Shown: positions 1 through 9,462 of the stretch, piece by piece
How the letters are laid out: the number at the start of each line of letters is the position of its first letter
How positions within the stretch are numbered: the stretch's first letter is position 1
Source: an uncultured Gammaproteobacteria bacterium
GTDB lineage: Bacteria > Pseudomonadota > Gammaproteobacteria > Pseudomonadales > Azotimanducaceae
Reading direction: 5' to 3'
Assembly (NCBI GenBank): GCA_913050215.1
Contig: CAJXBG010000004.1
Coordinates: forward strand, 18,958-82,957
DNA: 64,000 nucleotides
Position numbers and translations under genes: made by a program
Notes under the pieces: generated by a model
The model's database searches: none
Told to the model about the DNA's origin: nothing
The model's input: only the letters and a program-made list of their open reading frames with translations

Positions 1-1026
1 AATTTGCTTTTTCCGCTGGATTTAGGTGCTCGGGGCAGTTGCACTATCGGGGGGAATGTAGCGACGAATGCTGGAGGCATTAACGTACTCCGATATGGCA
101 TGGTGAGAAATCTAGTGGTGGGGCTTGAAGTCGTATTGATGGACGGGACGATAATGTCGTCTATGTATCCCATGTTAAAAAATAATACTGGCTATGATTT
201 AAAGCAACTCTTCGTTGGCAGCGAGGGGACGCTAGGCGTTATCACGAAGGTCATGGTTCGATTGTTCCCCCTTCCTACCAGTCGGCAGACTGCGATGATC
301 GCTGTTGACTCGTTTGAGCATGTGATCGATTTGTTAAATCAGTTCCGCAAGGGACTCGCAGGTACACTGAGCGCCTTTGAGGTTATGTGGCAGAAATACT
401 ATTGCGGCGTCACTGGAGACGGCGATCACAAGCCGCCGATGAGCAGAGACTATCCTTTTTACATTCTGGTCGAAGCAGAGGGTTTTGATAATTCCTCTGA
501 TCGATTTCGTTTTGAGAAGTTGTTGGAGATAGCTTTCGAGCAGGGGAAGATTTGTGATGCCATCATTCCAACATCTGATCGAGAAAGGGCTGAGTTATGG
601 ATCGTAAGAGAAGAATTTGATCCATTGCTTCCCTCGTATCTTTATGATGTTAGCCTGCCGCTAAAACATATGCTCGAGTACACAGATGAGCTTGAGCAAA
701 GACTGAAAGCCGAAATCGGCAATGTTGAAAGTGTGGTGTTCGGTCATATCGCTGACGGCAACCTCCATATATTCGTGCGTCCTTCAAGTGATCAAGCTTA
801 TGCCAAACCTAACGAGCATGAGGAGGTGAACAAGATTGTGTATGGTTCGCTGAAAAATTACGGTGGTTCGGTATCGGCAGAGCATGGTATTGGTCTGGAA
901 AAAATGGCATGGCTGAATATTAATCGCAGTCATACGGAATTGAACCTGATGCGCTCGATAAAATGCGCACTTGATCCTAAAAACCTGCTCAACCCCGGCA
1001 AAGTGTTTTCATTAGCTAATCTATGA
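1..1026 (+). CDS. FAD-linked oxidase, C-terminal part (D-2-hydroxyacid dehydrogenase type)
   Basis: The gene begins upstream of the window; the frame is open from base 1 and about 341 codons are visible. The visible part starts in the FAD-binding PCMH domain, with the glycine-rich stretch GSCTIGGNVATNAGG at about residues 12-26, and continues into the FAD-oxidase C-terminal domain. Conserved late motifs are ADGNLH, SAEHGIG and LDPKNLLNPGK, as in D-lactate, D-2-hydroxyglutarate and glycolate (GlcD) dehydrogenases. These cytoplasmic flavoenzymes oxidise a 2-hydroxyacid to the 2-oxoacid. The stop overlaps the start of the next gene by four bases (ATGA), so the two are co-translated. The exact substrate cannot be read from this fragment. 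Confidence 0.9.
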   Translation, partial: NLLFPLDLGARGSCTIGGNVATNAGGINVLRYGMVRNLVVGLEVVLMDGTIMSSMYPMLKNNTGYDLKQLFVGSEGTLGVITKVMVRLFPLPTSRQTAMIAVDSFEHVIDLLNQFRKGLAGTLSAFEVMWQKYYCGVTGDGDHKPPMSRDYPFYILVEAEGFDNSSDRFRFEKLLEIAFEQGKICDAIIPTSDRERAELWIVREEFDPLLPSYLYDVSLPLKHMLEYTDELEQRLKAEIGNVESVVFGHIADGNLHIFVRPSSDQAYAKPNEHEEVNKIVYGSLKNYGGSVSAEHGIGLEKMAWLNINRSHTELNLMRSIKCALDPKNLLNPGKVFSLANL

Positions 1027-2210
1027 CTATCAAGCATGTCGCATCTTCGCTTGAATTTGACTCGGGATTTCAATCTCGACTTGTTGAGTGGCGTCATCTT
1101 CTGCACCGTTCTCCTGAATTCGGTTTTGATGAGGTCTTCACATCAAATTTTATTGCGGACAAGCTTGAAAGTTTCGGTGTCAAAGTTGTTAGGGGTATTG
1201 GTAAGACGGGCGTGCTTGGCATTCTGCAAAAAGGAGGCGGCTTAAATAGCATTGGACTGCGCGCGGATATGGATGCGCTGAAGATTCAGGAGCAAAACGA
1301 GTTTGCCTACCGGTCGCAGTATGATGGAATGATGCACGCCTGTGGGCATGATGGCCACTCTGCCATGTTGTTAGGGGCGGCAGAATATCTGGCCGACAGA
1401 GTAGCGTTTTCCGGGACGGTGTACTTTATTTTTCAGCCGGCAGAGGAACACGGTAAAGGCGCCAGGGCGATGATCAAAGACGGCCTGTTCAACGACTATA
1501 ATATTGATGCCGTATATGGTCTGCATAACTTGCCCGGGTTACCCGCGGGTACATTCGCTATTCGTCCAGGGTCTATTATGGCGAGTGAAAGCAGCTTCCA
1601 TATCCAACTTATAGGCAAAGGCGGTCATGCTGCGATGCCCTACATGACGGTAGACATCATGCTTTTGGCATCACAAATTGTTGTCGCATTGCAATCTATC
1701 GTATCCAGAAACTTGAACGTGTTGTCAAAACCAGCCGTCGTTTCAGTGACAGAGTTTCTAACCGATGGCACCGTAAATGTATTACCCTCAAAAATTTCTC
1801 TGAAGGGTGATTGTCGCTGTTTCTCAGATGAAACGCTCCAGCATTTGAAGGATTCAATGGCGCGAGTCGTTGCCGGATTGTGTGCATCCGCCGGTGCAGA
1901 ATACACGTTTGATTTTGAAACAGTCTTCCCCGCAACAGTCAATCATCCGGAACAAACTTCTGTTGCTATACAGGTTGCCGAGCAGGTGTTTGGTGCGGGC
2001 AAGGTAAATGGAAATTGTGATCGATTTACTATTTCTGAAGACTTCGCCAATATGTTGGAGGTTCGACCGGGCTGTTACGGCTTGATCGGTAACGGCGGAG
2101 AGGAGGGCAGTGGTTGCGCGCTTCACAATCCCCAATATGACTTTAATGACGAAATTTTGGTCGAGGGCGTCAAATACTGGGTCAAGTTAGCTGAGACGGT
2201 GTTGGCTTAG
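1023..2210 (+). CDS. M20 family metallo-amidohydrolase (hippurate hydrolase-like)
   Basis: This 395-residue protein has the usual length of M20D amidohydrolases, which cleave N-acyl amino acids or related amides using two metal ions. Metal-site motifs are visible: ADMDA at 81-85, HACGHDGH at 105-112, a PAEEHGKGA segment near 140 and GLHN near 165, a dimerisation-domain GHAAMP near 200 and a C-terminal ALHNPQYDFND. No signal peptide is seen, so it is probably cytoplasmic. Its ATG overlaps the stop of the upstream FAD oxidase (ATGA), which suggests one operon in which an amide is hydrolysed and a hydroxyacid oxidised; that link is inference. It ends 20 bp from a convergent desaturase-like gene. 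Confidence 0.92.
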   Translation: MTIKHVASSLEFDSGFQSRLVEWRHLLHRSPEFGFDEVFTSNFIADKLESFGVKVVRGIGKTGVLGILQKGGGLNSIGLRADMDALKIQEQNEFAYRSQYDGMMHACGHDGHSAMLLGAAEYLADRVAFSGTVYFIFQPAEEHGKGARAMIKDGLFNDYNIDAVYGLHNLPGLPAGTFAIRPGSIMASESSFHIQLIGKGGHAAMPYMTVDIMLLASQIVVALQSIVSRNLNVLSKPAVVSVTEFLTDGTVNVLPSKISLKGDCRCFSDETLQHLKDSMARVVAGLCASAGAEYTFDFETVFPATVNHPEQTSVAIQVAEQVFGAGKVNGNCDRFTISEDFANMLEVRPGCYGLIGNGGEEGSGCALHNPQYDFNDEILVEGVKYWVKLAETVLA

Positions 2211-2230
2211 TCCACGTTCCATTTATTGCG

Positions 2231-3115
2231 TTACAACCCTCGAAGGTTGCAACCTTTGCGTTCTAGGATAGGTCTTAGCTCACGATATGCGGCCGGGGTA
2301 TCCATTAGCGGTATGCGTGGGTACAAATGATGTATCACGTGGTACTGCATACCGGAAGAGCCGACATTTCCTAGATGGCTTCTAAAAGCCTCAGTATCTT
2401 TGTATCTCCCTGTAGCGCTGCCCGGATGATGTGGTTTCCAGCTCAAATAATACGGGATATAGACTTGCGCAATATGCATGGGTATCCACCATAGCAATGC
2501 AGCCTCAATTGCATAGCCGGTCAATGCCAGACCGTATAAGACCAACATATATAAGGTTCTCACTACGACGGCTTCGATCATCAGATTTGATCTGCCAGTG
2601 CGAACAAGTGCCTCACTGTACCGATCCTCCTCGCCTGTATGTCCGGGTTGCATTTTTGTCAGGTGTTTTCTAAAAAAATTCAACCGGTCGCTTGCGTGCA
2701 CATCATAGTCAGGGTCAAGGTCTGGATCATTTGCGTGGTTATGATGTTCCATATGTGTGTGGCGTAAATAACGGAAAGGTGTTGCAAACGGGATGAGCGA
2801 GACATGCCCTAGCAGTTCATTCAACCAACGTAACGGCTGCCCCCTCCGAGCGATGATACTGTGTTGCGCATCATGTGAGGGCAGATAGGCTAGCGTGACG
2901 TTCAGCACTGCAATAGGAAAAGCTATCCATAACGGCAGAATATCCATCAGCACAAGCGGCCAGAGCGCAAGCCAAACTAAAGTATTCGTAAATCCCCAGG
3001 CAATAATACCAATTGGGAATTTTTGCATGTATTTTGCGGCAATTTTCCGCTCCATTGCATCAAGTTCATCATCGCTCAGCACATCCCAGTCAATCGTATC
3101 GGCTACTTGATCCAT
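2231..3115 (-). CDS. Fatty acid desaturase-fold membrane hydroxylase/desaturase
   Basis: The 294-residue protein carries the three histidine clusters of the membrane di-iron desaturase superfamily: HDAQH at 81-85, HTHMEHH at 119-125, and HVIHH in the C-terminal third. Hydrophobic segments at about 35-75 and around 190-220 flank them. The EHHNHANDPDLDPDY context resembles beta-carotene hydroxylase/ketolase and related short desaturases more than acyl-lipid desaturases. The expected reaction is O2-dependent hydroxylation or desaturation of a lipophilic substrate in the inner membrane. The start ATG at 3115 follows GGGGGAG and lies inside the end of the upstream small membrane gene, so translation is probably coupled. 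The substrate is unknown. Confidence 0.87.
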   Translation of the reverse strand: MDQVADTIDWDVLSDDELDAMERKIAAKYMQKFPIGIIAWGFTNTLVWLALWPLVLMDILPLWIAFPIAVLNVTLAYLPSHDAQHSIIARRGQPLRWLNELLGHVSLIPFATPFRYLRHTHMEHHNHANDPDLDPDYDVHASDRLNFFRKHLTKMQPGHTGEEDRYSEALVRTGRSNLMIEAVVVRTLYMLVLYGLALTGYAIEAALLWWIPMHIAQVYIPYYLSWKPHHPGSATGRYKDTEAFRSHLGNVGSSGMQYHVIHHLYPRIPLMDTPAAYRELRPILERKGCNLRGL

Positions 3116-3312
3116 ATCCAGCTCCCCCTAAAGTGCGCCATGAGTCCGAACGCACCACCGGCGATTAATCCTGCGATTATTGCGGGCGTGCCTGGCACCA
3201 TGAGCTCAAGCGCTATCAGTGTTTGCGTTGTCAATGGCGCTAAGAACGCGATCGAAAATACAAGCGGTGAGAAAAGCCAGCGAAGCGCTGTCTGGATTGT
3301 ATTTTTAAGCAC
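3103..3312 (-). CDS. Small two-helix membrane protein coupled to the desaturase-like gene
   Basis: A 69-residue ORF starts at GTG 3312, preceded by GAGG at good spacing. It has two hydrophobic segments, at about residues 13-35 and 41-58, and a short basic or polar tail. Its last 13 bases overlap the start of the desaturase-like gene, and the downstream SD lies inside its coding sequence. No family is recognised. Its size and position suggest an accessory subunit or a membrane partner of the hydroxylase, for instance in electron delivery or assembly, but no redox motif is visible. The coupling, SD and membrane profile argue against a chance ORF. Confidence 0.62.
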   Translation of the reverse strand: MLKNTIQTALRWLFSPLVFSIAFLAPLTTQTLIALELMVPGTPAIIAGLIAGGAFGLMAHFRGSWIWIK

Positions 3313-3394
3313 AGAGATACCTCAAATCACAATGACCTAGGCATTCTAGAAGAACAATGTAGTCGTTGTCTACATTAGATTTAGGCCACGCTTG

Positions 3395-4483
3395 TTATGA
3401 ATTATTGAGAGAATTTGCAAATCGACAGAGTGATCCCAGTGTCTCGTGATAGAGATCAGGCGTAATATCTGGAAAAGAAAGGTCACCGGCGTGCGAGGTA
3501 CCGTGAACAGTGCGGGCGATGGCGGGGACCCCTGCAGCTATCAGCTTTCGATAGAATGCGAGTCCCTCGTCTCTGAGAGGATCGAGTTCATTGACAGAAA
3601 TGACGTGCGGCGGCAGTCCCTGAAGTTCTTCGATCGGGCAGTGGTATGGCCACGCCAGCGGATTGGTAGGGTGTTCACCTTCAGGATCATACACACGAAC
3701 CAGTAAAGCCATCTGGTTACAGTCAATGCCATATCCGTCATTCTCAATGAGCGAGGCCAGAGCAGGGGGTGGATTAAAGTAGGCGCCTGAAATATAGGGG
3801 CAGCAGGCATAAACCCCATTGATCTGCGCCAGCCAACCCTCTTTTTTTGCCTTGAGGGTCGTCGCTATCGCCAGATTCCCGCCGCCGGATTCACCGGAAA
3901 TAACGATGGAAGATATACCCAAACGTTCTCTATTTTCATCGACCCAGTTAACTGCTGTGGCACAGTCATTCAACCCTGCTGGAAATGGATGGTTACCCAG
4001 TTTTCCTCCGCCGTTTCTAAACTCCACACCGATAACGCGGAGTCCTGCGCTAGCGAGGTCGTTTCGCCAGCGAACAAACCCCGGATCTGCCGCTGTCATC
4101 AGTACCATACCACCACCATGTGTGTGAACAATGCAGGGACCCGGTTTAGTTGTATCGGTTGGTGTGTGCACATACAGGGTAATGTCGTTGCCATCCACGC
4201 CTTTGATCGTTTCGATTGTATTGATGACATTGTCATAGTTTGGCATGGCGTCTTCCATTATCGAATGCCTTATGGCGGCAGTATCCTCAAATGTTTTTGT
4301 ATATTCGATCGCCGTTTTTATCGAAGCGCGCGTCGCATCTGGCGCCTCCGGTGAGGGTATCGCCGCAGCCATTTTAAAGGCAGCAGCTATTCGTGGGTCG
4401 GTTCTAGGATCAGTTTCGATAGAAAGATTAGGGTTGCCCAGTTTTCCGGGTAGTATCGTTTGCGGGTCGTTTTGATTGTTCAT
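3395..4483 (-). CDS. Alpha/beta hydrolase, HSL-type esterase
   Basis: This 362-residue protein belongs to the hormone-sensitive-lipase-like (alpha/beta hydrolase 3) group. The oxyanion motif HTHGGGM lies about one third in, the nucleophile elbow GESGGGN follows, and a C-terminal SHAGD holds the likely catalytic histidine. The N-terminal 90 residues form a longer cap than in small HSL esterases. There is no signal peptide, so it is likely a cytoplasmic carboxylic ester hydrolase. The ATG at 4483 is preceded by AGGAAG. The gene stands alone between the desaturase-like pair and the divergent GltS-like carrier. Confidence 0.88.
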   Translation of the reverse strand: MNNQNDPQTILPGKLGNPNLSIETDPRTDPRIAAAFKMAAAIPSPEAPDATRASIKTAIEYTKTFEDTAAIRHSIMEDAMPNYDNVINTIETIKGVDGNDITLYVHTPTDTTKPGPCIVHTHGGGMVLMTAADPGFVRWRNDLASAGLRVIGVEFRNGGGKLGNHPFPAGLNDCATAVNWVDENRERLGISSIVISGESGGGNLAIATTLKAKKEGWLAQINGVYACCPYISGAYFNPPPALASLIENDGYGIDCNQMALLVRVYDPEGEHPTNPLAWPYHCPIEELQGLPPHVISVNELDPLRDEGLAFYRKLIAAGVPAIARTVHGTSHAGDLSFPDITPDLYHETLGSLCRFANSLNNS

Positions 4484-4684
4484 TGTGTTTTGCTTCCTAT
4501 TCTATGCGGTATAAGTTTACTGCGATTTGGTATCGAACGTTAGCGTGTGGTCCTCCTGTAACAAGCAAAACAAATCTAGATTATGTTTGACCCTGTTTCG
4601 GCCAAGAACACCGCAATGTTGAGGCGCGATTAGCCATCCGGGTGTGTTATCTTCTCCACACAACAATAATCTCAGGCAGTCTAC

Positions 4685-6058
4685 ATGGGCACGACATTCC
4701 CCGGTGTTATCTCTTTTGCGTTTATGGTGAGTCTGATCCTGCTTGGCGTAGGGCTTCGTGCACGAATACGACTGCTTCAGCTTGCGTTGGTCCCATCCAG
4801 TCTTATTGCCGGAATCACAGGTTTTGTGCTGATAAACACTGATCTGTCGTTTGGCTTTGAGAGTAGCGACTTCACAGCTTTTGCGTTTCACTTTTTTACC
4901 TTGAGCTTTATGTCTCTTGTATTAACGGGGAAAGAACCGGCTGATCGAGGAACGCCTGCCACATCGATAGTACGCGGTGGTAGTTGGCTTTCGTTCATCT
5001 GGGTGATGAGTCTGGTTTTGCAGGGCGTGACTGGTATTGGGATCATCATTCTTTACGACTATCTAACCGGCAGTGAGTTATCTTACTTCTTGGGTGCTAT
5101 TGCGACTCACGGGTTTACTCAGGGGCCAGGGCAAGCCCTTGCCCTGGGTTCTATTTGGGAAGGCGAGCTGGGTATAAAACACGCGGTAGATTTTGGACTT
5201 ATTTATGCCTCTGCTGGTTTTGTGGCGGCTTTTCTGATTGGCGTGCCCATTGCCAGAATCGCCATCAGTCGAGGTATGAATCAAAACAAGTCTGCAGTTA
5301 TTGACGAAGAATTTTTGTCTGGTCTTTCGCTTCAGGGACGCGAACCTTCGGCAGGCAAGCAGGTCACTCACGCCGCTAACGTCGATTCCTTTGCATTTCA
5401 TCTGGCGATTCTAGGCGTTGCTTATTTGCTCACTGATACATATCTAAGATTCGCTCAAGGATACACGAACGATGTGCAAATTGGAGACGTGCATTTAGGT
5501 TTGTTCTTCAGTCACAACCTTTTCTTTTTCCATGGTTTGATGGTATGCATGGTTTTGCGAAGTGCTCTAGATAGATTCGGGCTAGGACATATCATAGACA
5601 ATGACACGCAAAAACGTATCACGGGGTCGTCGGTTGACCTGATGGTGGTAGGTACAATCATGAGTATTCAGTTTGCGCTACTGGCTACGTACATTGTGCC
5701 AATTCTATTGACTTGTCTGGCAGTATCATTGGTTACTGCGCTCTTGTGTTTTGGCTTTGGTCGCTTGTTAGGTTCATTTAGCGTTGAACGAGCAGTGACG
5801 ATTTTTGGGTGTTGTACCGGCTCGACAGGTAGTGGTTTGTTATTGTTGCGTATACTCGATCCTGATTTCTCAACACCCATCGCCAAAGAGCTGGCGTTCT
5901 TTAATATAGCGATTATTTTTCTGGGATTTCATGTCTTAACAATCATGGCACCTATTTTACCAACCTTTGATTTGCTGACGATTTGTGCTGTATATCTGGG
6001 CACTTTTCTCGTCGGCGCAGGCTTACTCACGATCGCTAACCGAAGGCAGTGGATCTAA
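4685..6058 (+). CDS. Sodium/glutamate symporter family (GltS-like) carrier
   Basis: The 457-residue integral membrane protein has about ten to twelve hydrophobic segments. It carries the two characteristic repeat motifs of the GltS family, HGFTQGPGQALALG in the first half and GCCTGSTGSGLLLLRILDPD in the second. E. coli GltS is about 400 residues and imports glutamate with Na+. The present protein is longer because of a hydrophilic loop at roughly 200-235. The substrate may be glutamate or another carboxylate; I do not assign gltS because the loop and context differ. The start ATG at 4685 has only a weak SD. Confidence 0.83.
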   Translation: MGTTFPGVISFAFMVSLILLGVGLRARIRLLQLALVPSSLIAGITGFVLINTDLSFGFESSDFTAFAFHFFTLSFMSLVLTGKEPADRGTPATSIVRGGSWLSFIWVMSLVLQGVTGIGIIILYDYLTGSELSYFLGAIATHGFTQGPGQALALGSIWEGELGIKHAVDFGLIYASAGFVAAFLIGVPIARIAISRGMNQNKSAVIDEEFLSGLSLQGREPSAGKQVTHAANVDSFAFHLAILGVAYLLTDTYLRFAQGYTNDVQIGDVHLGLFFSHNLFFFHGLMVCMVLRSALDRFGLGHIIDNDTQKRITGSSVDLMVVGTIMSIQFALLATYIVPILLTCLAVSLVTALLCFGFGRLLGSFSVERAVTIFGCCTGSTGSGLLLLRILDPDFSTPIAKELAFFNIAIIFLGFHVLTIMAPILPTFDLLTICAVYLGTFLVGAGLLTIANRRQWI

Positions 6059-6089
6059 CGATATTAATTTTTAGCTGAGAACTCAATCA

Positions 6090-6989
6090 ATGCGACAACG
6101 GTATTTTTCCATCAAAGTGTTTCTACACGCCATGCTCGTAGTTTGTTGCCACGAAGTAACACTCGCTGCCAGTTATGAGATGGCTGATACCCAGATGCAT
6201 GTTATGCAAACATCTGATACGAGGAATCAGGACTACATGCTGTACGTGCAGCTCCCGACAGGTTACGAAGATCCTGGCAATCGACATAAGCATTACCCAG
6301 TGATCTATCTGCTTGACCCCTATTGGGATTTTCCGGTGGTTGCAGGCGCAAGAAGTGGGTTGGTTTTTGACGGCATTGTACCCGAGTATATTGTGGTGGG
6401 GATCGGTTACTCGACACAGGGTCAAGTAGAGGAGGGTGATATCGTCAATATTCTTAGGCAAATTGATTACAGCCCCGTGCGAGATAACGCAGACGCGAAT
6501 ACGGGAGATGCCGCAGCGTTTATGTCATTTATTAAATCTAGGGTGATACCTTTTGTCGAAGACAGTTACCGGATCGCAGACTATCGCGTTTTCGCCGGCA
6601 CTTCATGGGGAGGTCTATTTAGTCTGTACCTTATGTTCGAGAATCCAGGGATGTTTCAGGGACATATCGCCATAGCGCCAGCGGTTGGATATTTTCATCG
6701 TTGGGCGTTTGTAAAAGAGTCGCTGTTCTACGGCGCTGATCCCGTTCATGGGCTTGATCCTGCCGGTCAAGCGCTTCCTACCAGACTTTATATGTCGGTT
6801 GGAAGCAACGACCAATTGGGTAATTTTACCCGTGAATCTATTGCCTTCAGCGAGCTACTGAAAGGACGGGAATATGAAGGGCTAAATTTCAAATTCGAAG
6901 TTAAGCAAAACGAACACCATGCTAGCGTCAAGCTCGCTTCATTTGGCCAGGCGCTCAAACATGCGTTTGGTGGCTACGACGCGCGGTAG
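6090..6989 (+). CDS. Secreted esterase of the EstA/D-esterase (PF00756) type
   Basis: The 299-residue protein begins with a basic and hydrophobic signal-peptide-like N terminus (about residues 1-27, ending LAAS), so export to the periplasm is likely. The body is an alpha/beta hydrolase with YLLDPYWDF near the oxyanion region, the nucleophile elbow GTSWGG at about 170 and a terminal NEHH as the likely catalytic histidine. This is the layout of the putative-esterase family that includes IroE/Fes-like and S-formylglutathione hydrolase-like enzymes. It follows the GltS-like carrier by 31 bp in the same direction and may be co-transcribed. The substrate is unknown. Confidence 0.85.
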   Translation: MRQRYFSIKVFLHAMLVVCCHEVTLAASYEMADTQMHVMQTSDTRNQDYMLYVQLPTGYEDPGNRHKHYPVIYLLDPYWDFPVVAGARSGLVFDGIVPEYIVVGIGYSTQGQVEEGDIVNILRQIDYSPVRDNADANTGDAAAFMSFIKSRVIPFVEDSYRIADYRVFAGTSWGGLFSLYLMFENPGMFQGHIAIAPAVGYFHRWAFVKESLFYGADPVHGLDPAGQALPTRLYMSVGSNDQLGNFTRESIAFSELLKGREYEGLNFKFEVKQNEHHASVKLASFGQALKHAFGGYDAR

Positions 6990-6997
6990 TATGCAAC

Positions 6998-8017
6998 TTA
7001 GAGTTTGTAGATGCGCGCCGCTGTGCCATAAAACATGGCATGTTTATCTGCCTCACTAAAGTCTGCCACGATCTTTTTCAAACCGTTGTAAAGGACATGG
7101 TAAGAGATAGAAAAGCGATCCACGGGAAAGTTGCTTTCAAACATGCACCGCTCCGGACCAAAACAATCTATCGTGTGCAGGTAATAATCGCGTTGAGCCG
7201 CGACGAATTCGTCCGAGGTTGGAGGCGTTGCACGCTCATGCCAACCAAAACCATTATCTGGCATAGCAAGCCCGCCAATTTTTGCGACCACATTCGGGTT
7301 GCGCGCGATCTCAGTGATGTCCTTCTTCCATTGGATAAAAATCTCATCTCTTTGGTTAGCGTAGGGGCCGACGCCAAGCGGGGAGCCAAAGTGATCAAGT
7401 ATCAGCTGTGTGCCTTCAGTGTTTTGTGCAAGGGTATTAAATTCTTGATTTTGGTAGTGATAGTGCCAGGTATCAAAAGTTAATCCTAGCTCGCCCAATT
7501 TCCTGACGCCTTGTTGAAAATCTGGATTGAGGTACAGTGATTTTGGTGCTCTGCCTATGATCGTCAGAGCCTCAGGACGTTCAGCATGTGCACCCGCATG
7601 GCGGATACCTCTAAACCTGCCTTCTGCCAATTCAATATGCTGGTAAAGAATTTCCTGAACCTGATCACCAAGGGTGAGGTCTGCGTGCCCAACAATTCCG
7701 CTGATGGTCGCATTTGAGTCCGAACCCGGACCCGTTTCGCTGAGTTTTGCCTGTTCAGTGACAAACGCTGTCTCACCCAGCACCTTGAACGCTTCTGAAC
7801 CTTCTGTTCGGTACTCAGCATGACATTCAACAAAAACAGTCTTTTGAATATTATGACCACTGCCCGTATCTTGCCACAGGTTTTCGAGCAAATAATCGTT
7901 GCCATTGGAGCGGCGCCACAGATGATGATGAGGGTCGATGATAGGGCGATCGGGGTCGATAGTGCGTTCGGTTACGCTTTTCAGCCATTCGTTGGATCCA
8001 GGAGTGTGGATTGTCAT
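6998..8017 (-). CDS. Amidohydrolase-related TIM-barrel hydrolase (amidohydrolase 2)
   Basis: The 339-residue protein has the N-terminal DPHHH metal motif at residues 28-32, FVECHAEY on a following strand, ILDHFG, and the C-terminal CMFESNFPVDR. These are hallmarks of the amidohydrolase-2 family, which contains lactonases and decarboxylases acting on cyclic or aromatic acids. It is cytoplasmic, with no signal peptide. The ATG at 8017 has AGAAGAAGG upstream. It faces the divergent CaiB-type transferase gene across 219 bp, so the two may share a regulated promoter region. Whether it hydrolyses a lactone or decarboxylates cannot be decided from sequence. Confidence 0.87.
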   Translation of the reverse strand: MTIHTPGSNEWLKSVTERTIDPDRPIIDPHHHLWRRSNGNDYLLENLWQDTGSGHNIQKTVFVECHAEYRTEGSEAFKVLGETAFVTEQAKLSETGPGSDSNATISGIVGHADLTLGDQVQEILYQHIELAEGRFRGIRHAGAHAERPEALTIIGRAPKSLYLNPDFQQGVRKLGELGLTFDTWHYHYQNQEFNTLAQNTEGTQLILDHFGSPLGVGPYANQRDEIFIQWKKDITEIARNPNVVAKIGGLAMPDNGFGWHERATPPTSDEFVAAQRDYYLHTIDCFGPERCMFESNFPVDRFSISYHVLYNGLKKIVADFSEADKHAMFYGTAARIYKL

Positions 8018-8236
8018 GTAGATACCTTCTTCTTATTTCAGTGACGCACTCGCAGATACGCTGCTTGGCGGGTTTAAGTCTACAGAATTTGGCCATAGAT
8101 TGAATATCCCCTTGGCACTTTCCGTGAATCAGTCGGGAAGTGATTCTGTGGTTGATCTGGCACAGTACACTGCACTAGGATAGCGTTTGATATTAACGAC
8201 GACGCTCTCTGGGTCGTCTTTCTGGAATATTTTCCC

Positions 8237-9445
8237 GTGGCTGAGTTTCCTTTGAAAGACATTAAAGTGCTTGATTTGAGCAGGGTGCTTGCGGGTCCCT
8301 GGGCGAGCCAGACGTTAGCGGATTTGGGTGCAGAAGTTATCAAGATCGAAAGACCTGGCGTCGGTGACGATACTCGAGCGTGGGGACCTCCCTGGTTTGA
8401 CGTGCCAGAAGGAGACGCTCTTTCGGCGTATTTTATGTCGGCAAATCGAGGGAAAAAGTCTGTTTGCATTGATCTAGCAAGTTCAGAAGGGTTGGCTATC
8501 GTTAAGCAGTTGGCTGACGAATCAGACATTGTCATTGAAAATTTCAAAGTGGGTGACATGGAGAAAAAGGGATTGGATTACCAATCTTTGAGTAAAACCA
8601 ACGCTCGTCTCATCTACTGTTCAATTACTGGGTTCGGCCAGACCGGTCCCTATAAGCAGCGACCCGGTTACGATTTCATGATTCAGGGTATTGCGGGTTT
8701 GATGAGTATTACGGGTGAACCCGACGAAAAATCAACTGACGGGCCGCAAAAAGTAGGAGTCGCTGTCGCTGACTTGATGACCGGCCTATACAGTACCATT
8801 GCGATACTGGCTGCCATAGCAGAGCGGAACGAAAGTGGAGAAGGTCAGTACATAGATATGGCTCTCATGGACGTGTTGACAGCAAGTCTTGCAAATCAAG
8901 CCTCAAACTATCTAGTTTCTGGCAATGCGCCCGGCAGAATGGGTAATGCTCATCCTAATGTCGTTCCTTACCAAACTTTCGCAGCAAGCGATGGTTACAT
9001 CATTGTCGCTGTTGGAAATGACAAGCAGTTCAATGCGCTCTGCGGGACAATTAATCGCTTGGATATCGCGGCTAACTTAAAATACCTGACAAACGCTGAC
9101 CGAATTGAGAATAGGGCTGAGCTGGCAGCGGATATTCAACGGGAAGTGCAGACGCGCACTATGTCACACTGGCTTGAAATTTTTGAAGAAGCAGGCGTCC
9201 CATGCGGTCCAATCAATACGATTGATAAGGTGTTCGATGATCCGCAAACGAAAGCAAGAGAAATGCAAATCTCGATAGCAGACATGCCACTTGTTGCAAA
9301 CCCCATGCGCTTCTCTAAATCAAACTTAAACTATGAATTGGAACCACCATCCCTAGGTCAACACACTGATGAAGTGTTGGTAGATAAACTTGCGATGTCC
9401 GTGGATGAATTATTAGCCCTCAGAAGCAAAGGTGTTCTGGGGTAA
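8237..9445 (+). CDS. Class III (CaiB/BaiF) acyl-CoA:carboxylate CoA-transferase
   Basis: The 402-residue protein is of family length. It begins with the typical DIKVLDLSRVLAGPWASQ and carries GADVIKIE-like, NRGKKS, YDF..QG..GLMS and the mid-protein YIDMALMDVL segment, in which Asp is the acyl-anhydride-forming nucleophile of the family. It transfers CoA between an acyl-CoA and a free carboxylic acid in the cytoplasm, usually activating a substrate for degradation. The start is GTG at 8237 with a poor SD; the N-terminal match supports it. A methyltransferase gene follows after 17 bp with a strong SD. Confidence 0.92.
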   Translation: MAEFPLKDIKVLDLSRVLAGPWASQTLADLGAEVIKIERPGVGDDTRAWGPPWFDVPEGDALSAYFMSANRGKKSVCIDLASSEGLAIVKQLADESDIVIENFKVGDMEKKGLDYQSLSKTNARLIYCSITGFGQTGPYKQRPGYDFMIQGIAGLMSITGEPDEKSTDGPQKVGVAVADLMTGLYSTIAILAAIAERNESGEGQYIDMALMDVLTASLANQASNYLVSGNAPGRMGNAHPNVVPYQTFAASDGYIIVAVGNDKQFNALCGTINRLDIAANLKYLTNADRIENRAELAADIQREVQTRTMSHWLEIFEEAGVPCGPINTIDKVFDDPQTKAREMQISIADMPLVANPMRFSKSNLNYELEPPSLGQHTDEVLVDKLAMSVDELLALRSKGVLG

Positions 9446-9462
9446 TCAATTAGGAGAAGTTT

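Noticed and set aside
2243..2256. AAGGTTGCAACCTT, a 14-bp palindrome
   Set aside because: It lies within the coding end of the desaturase-like gene and no U-tract follows, so chance is the simpler reading.
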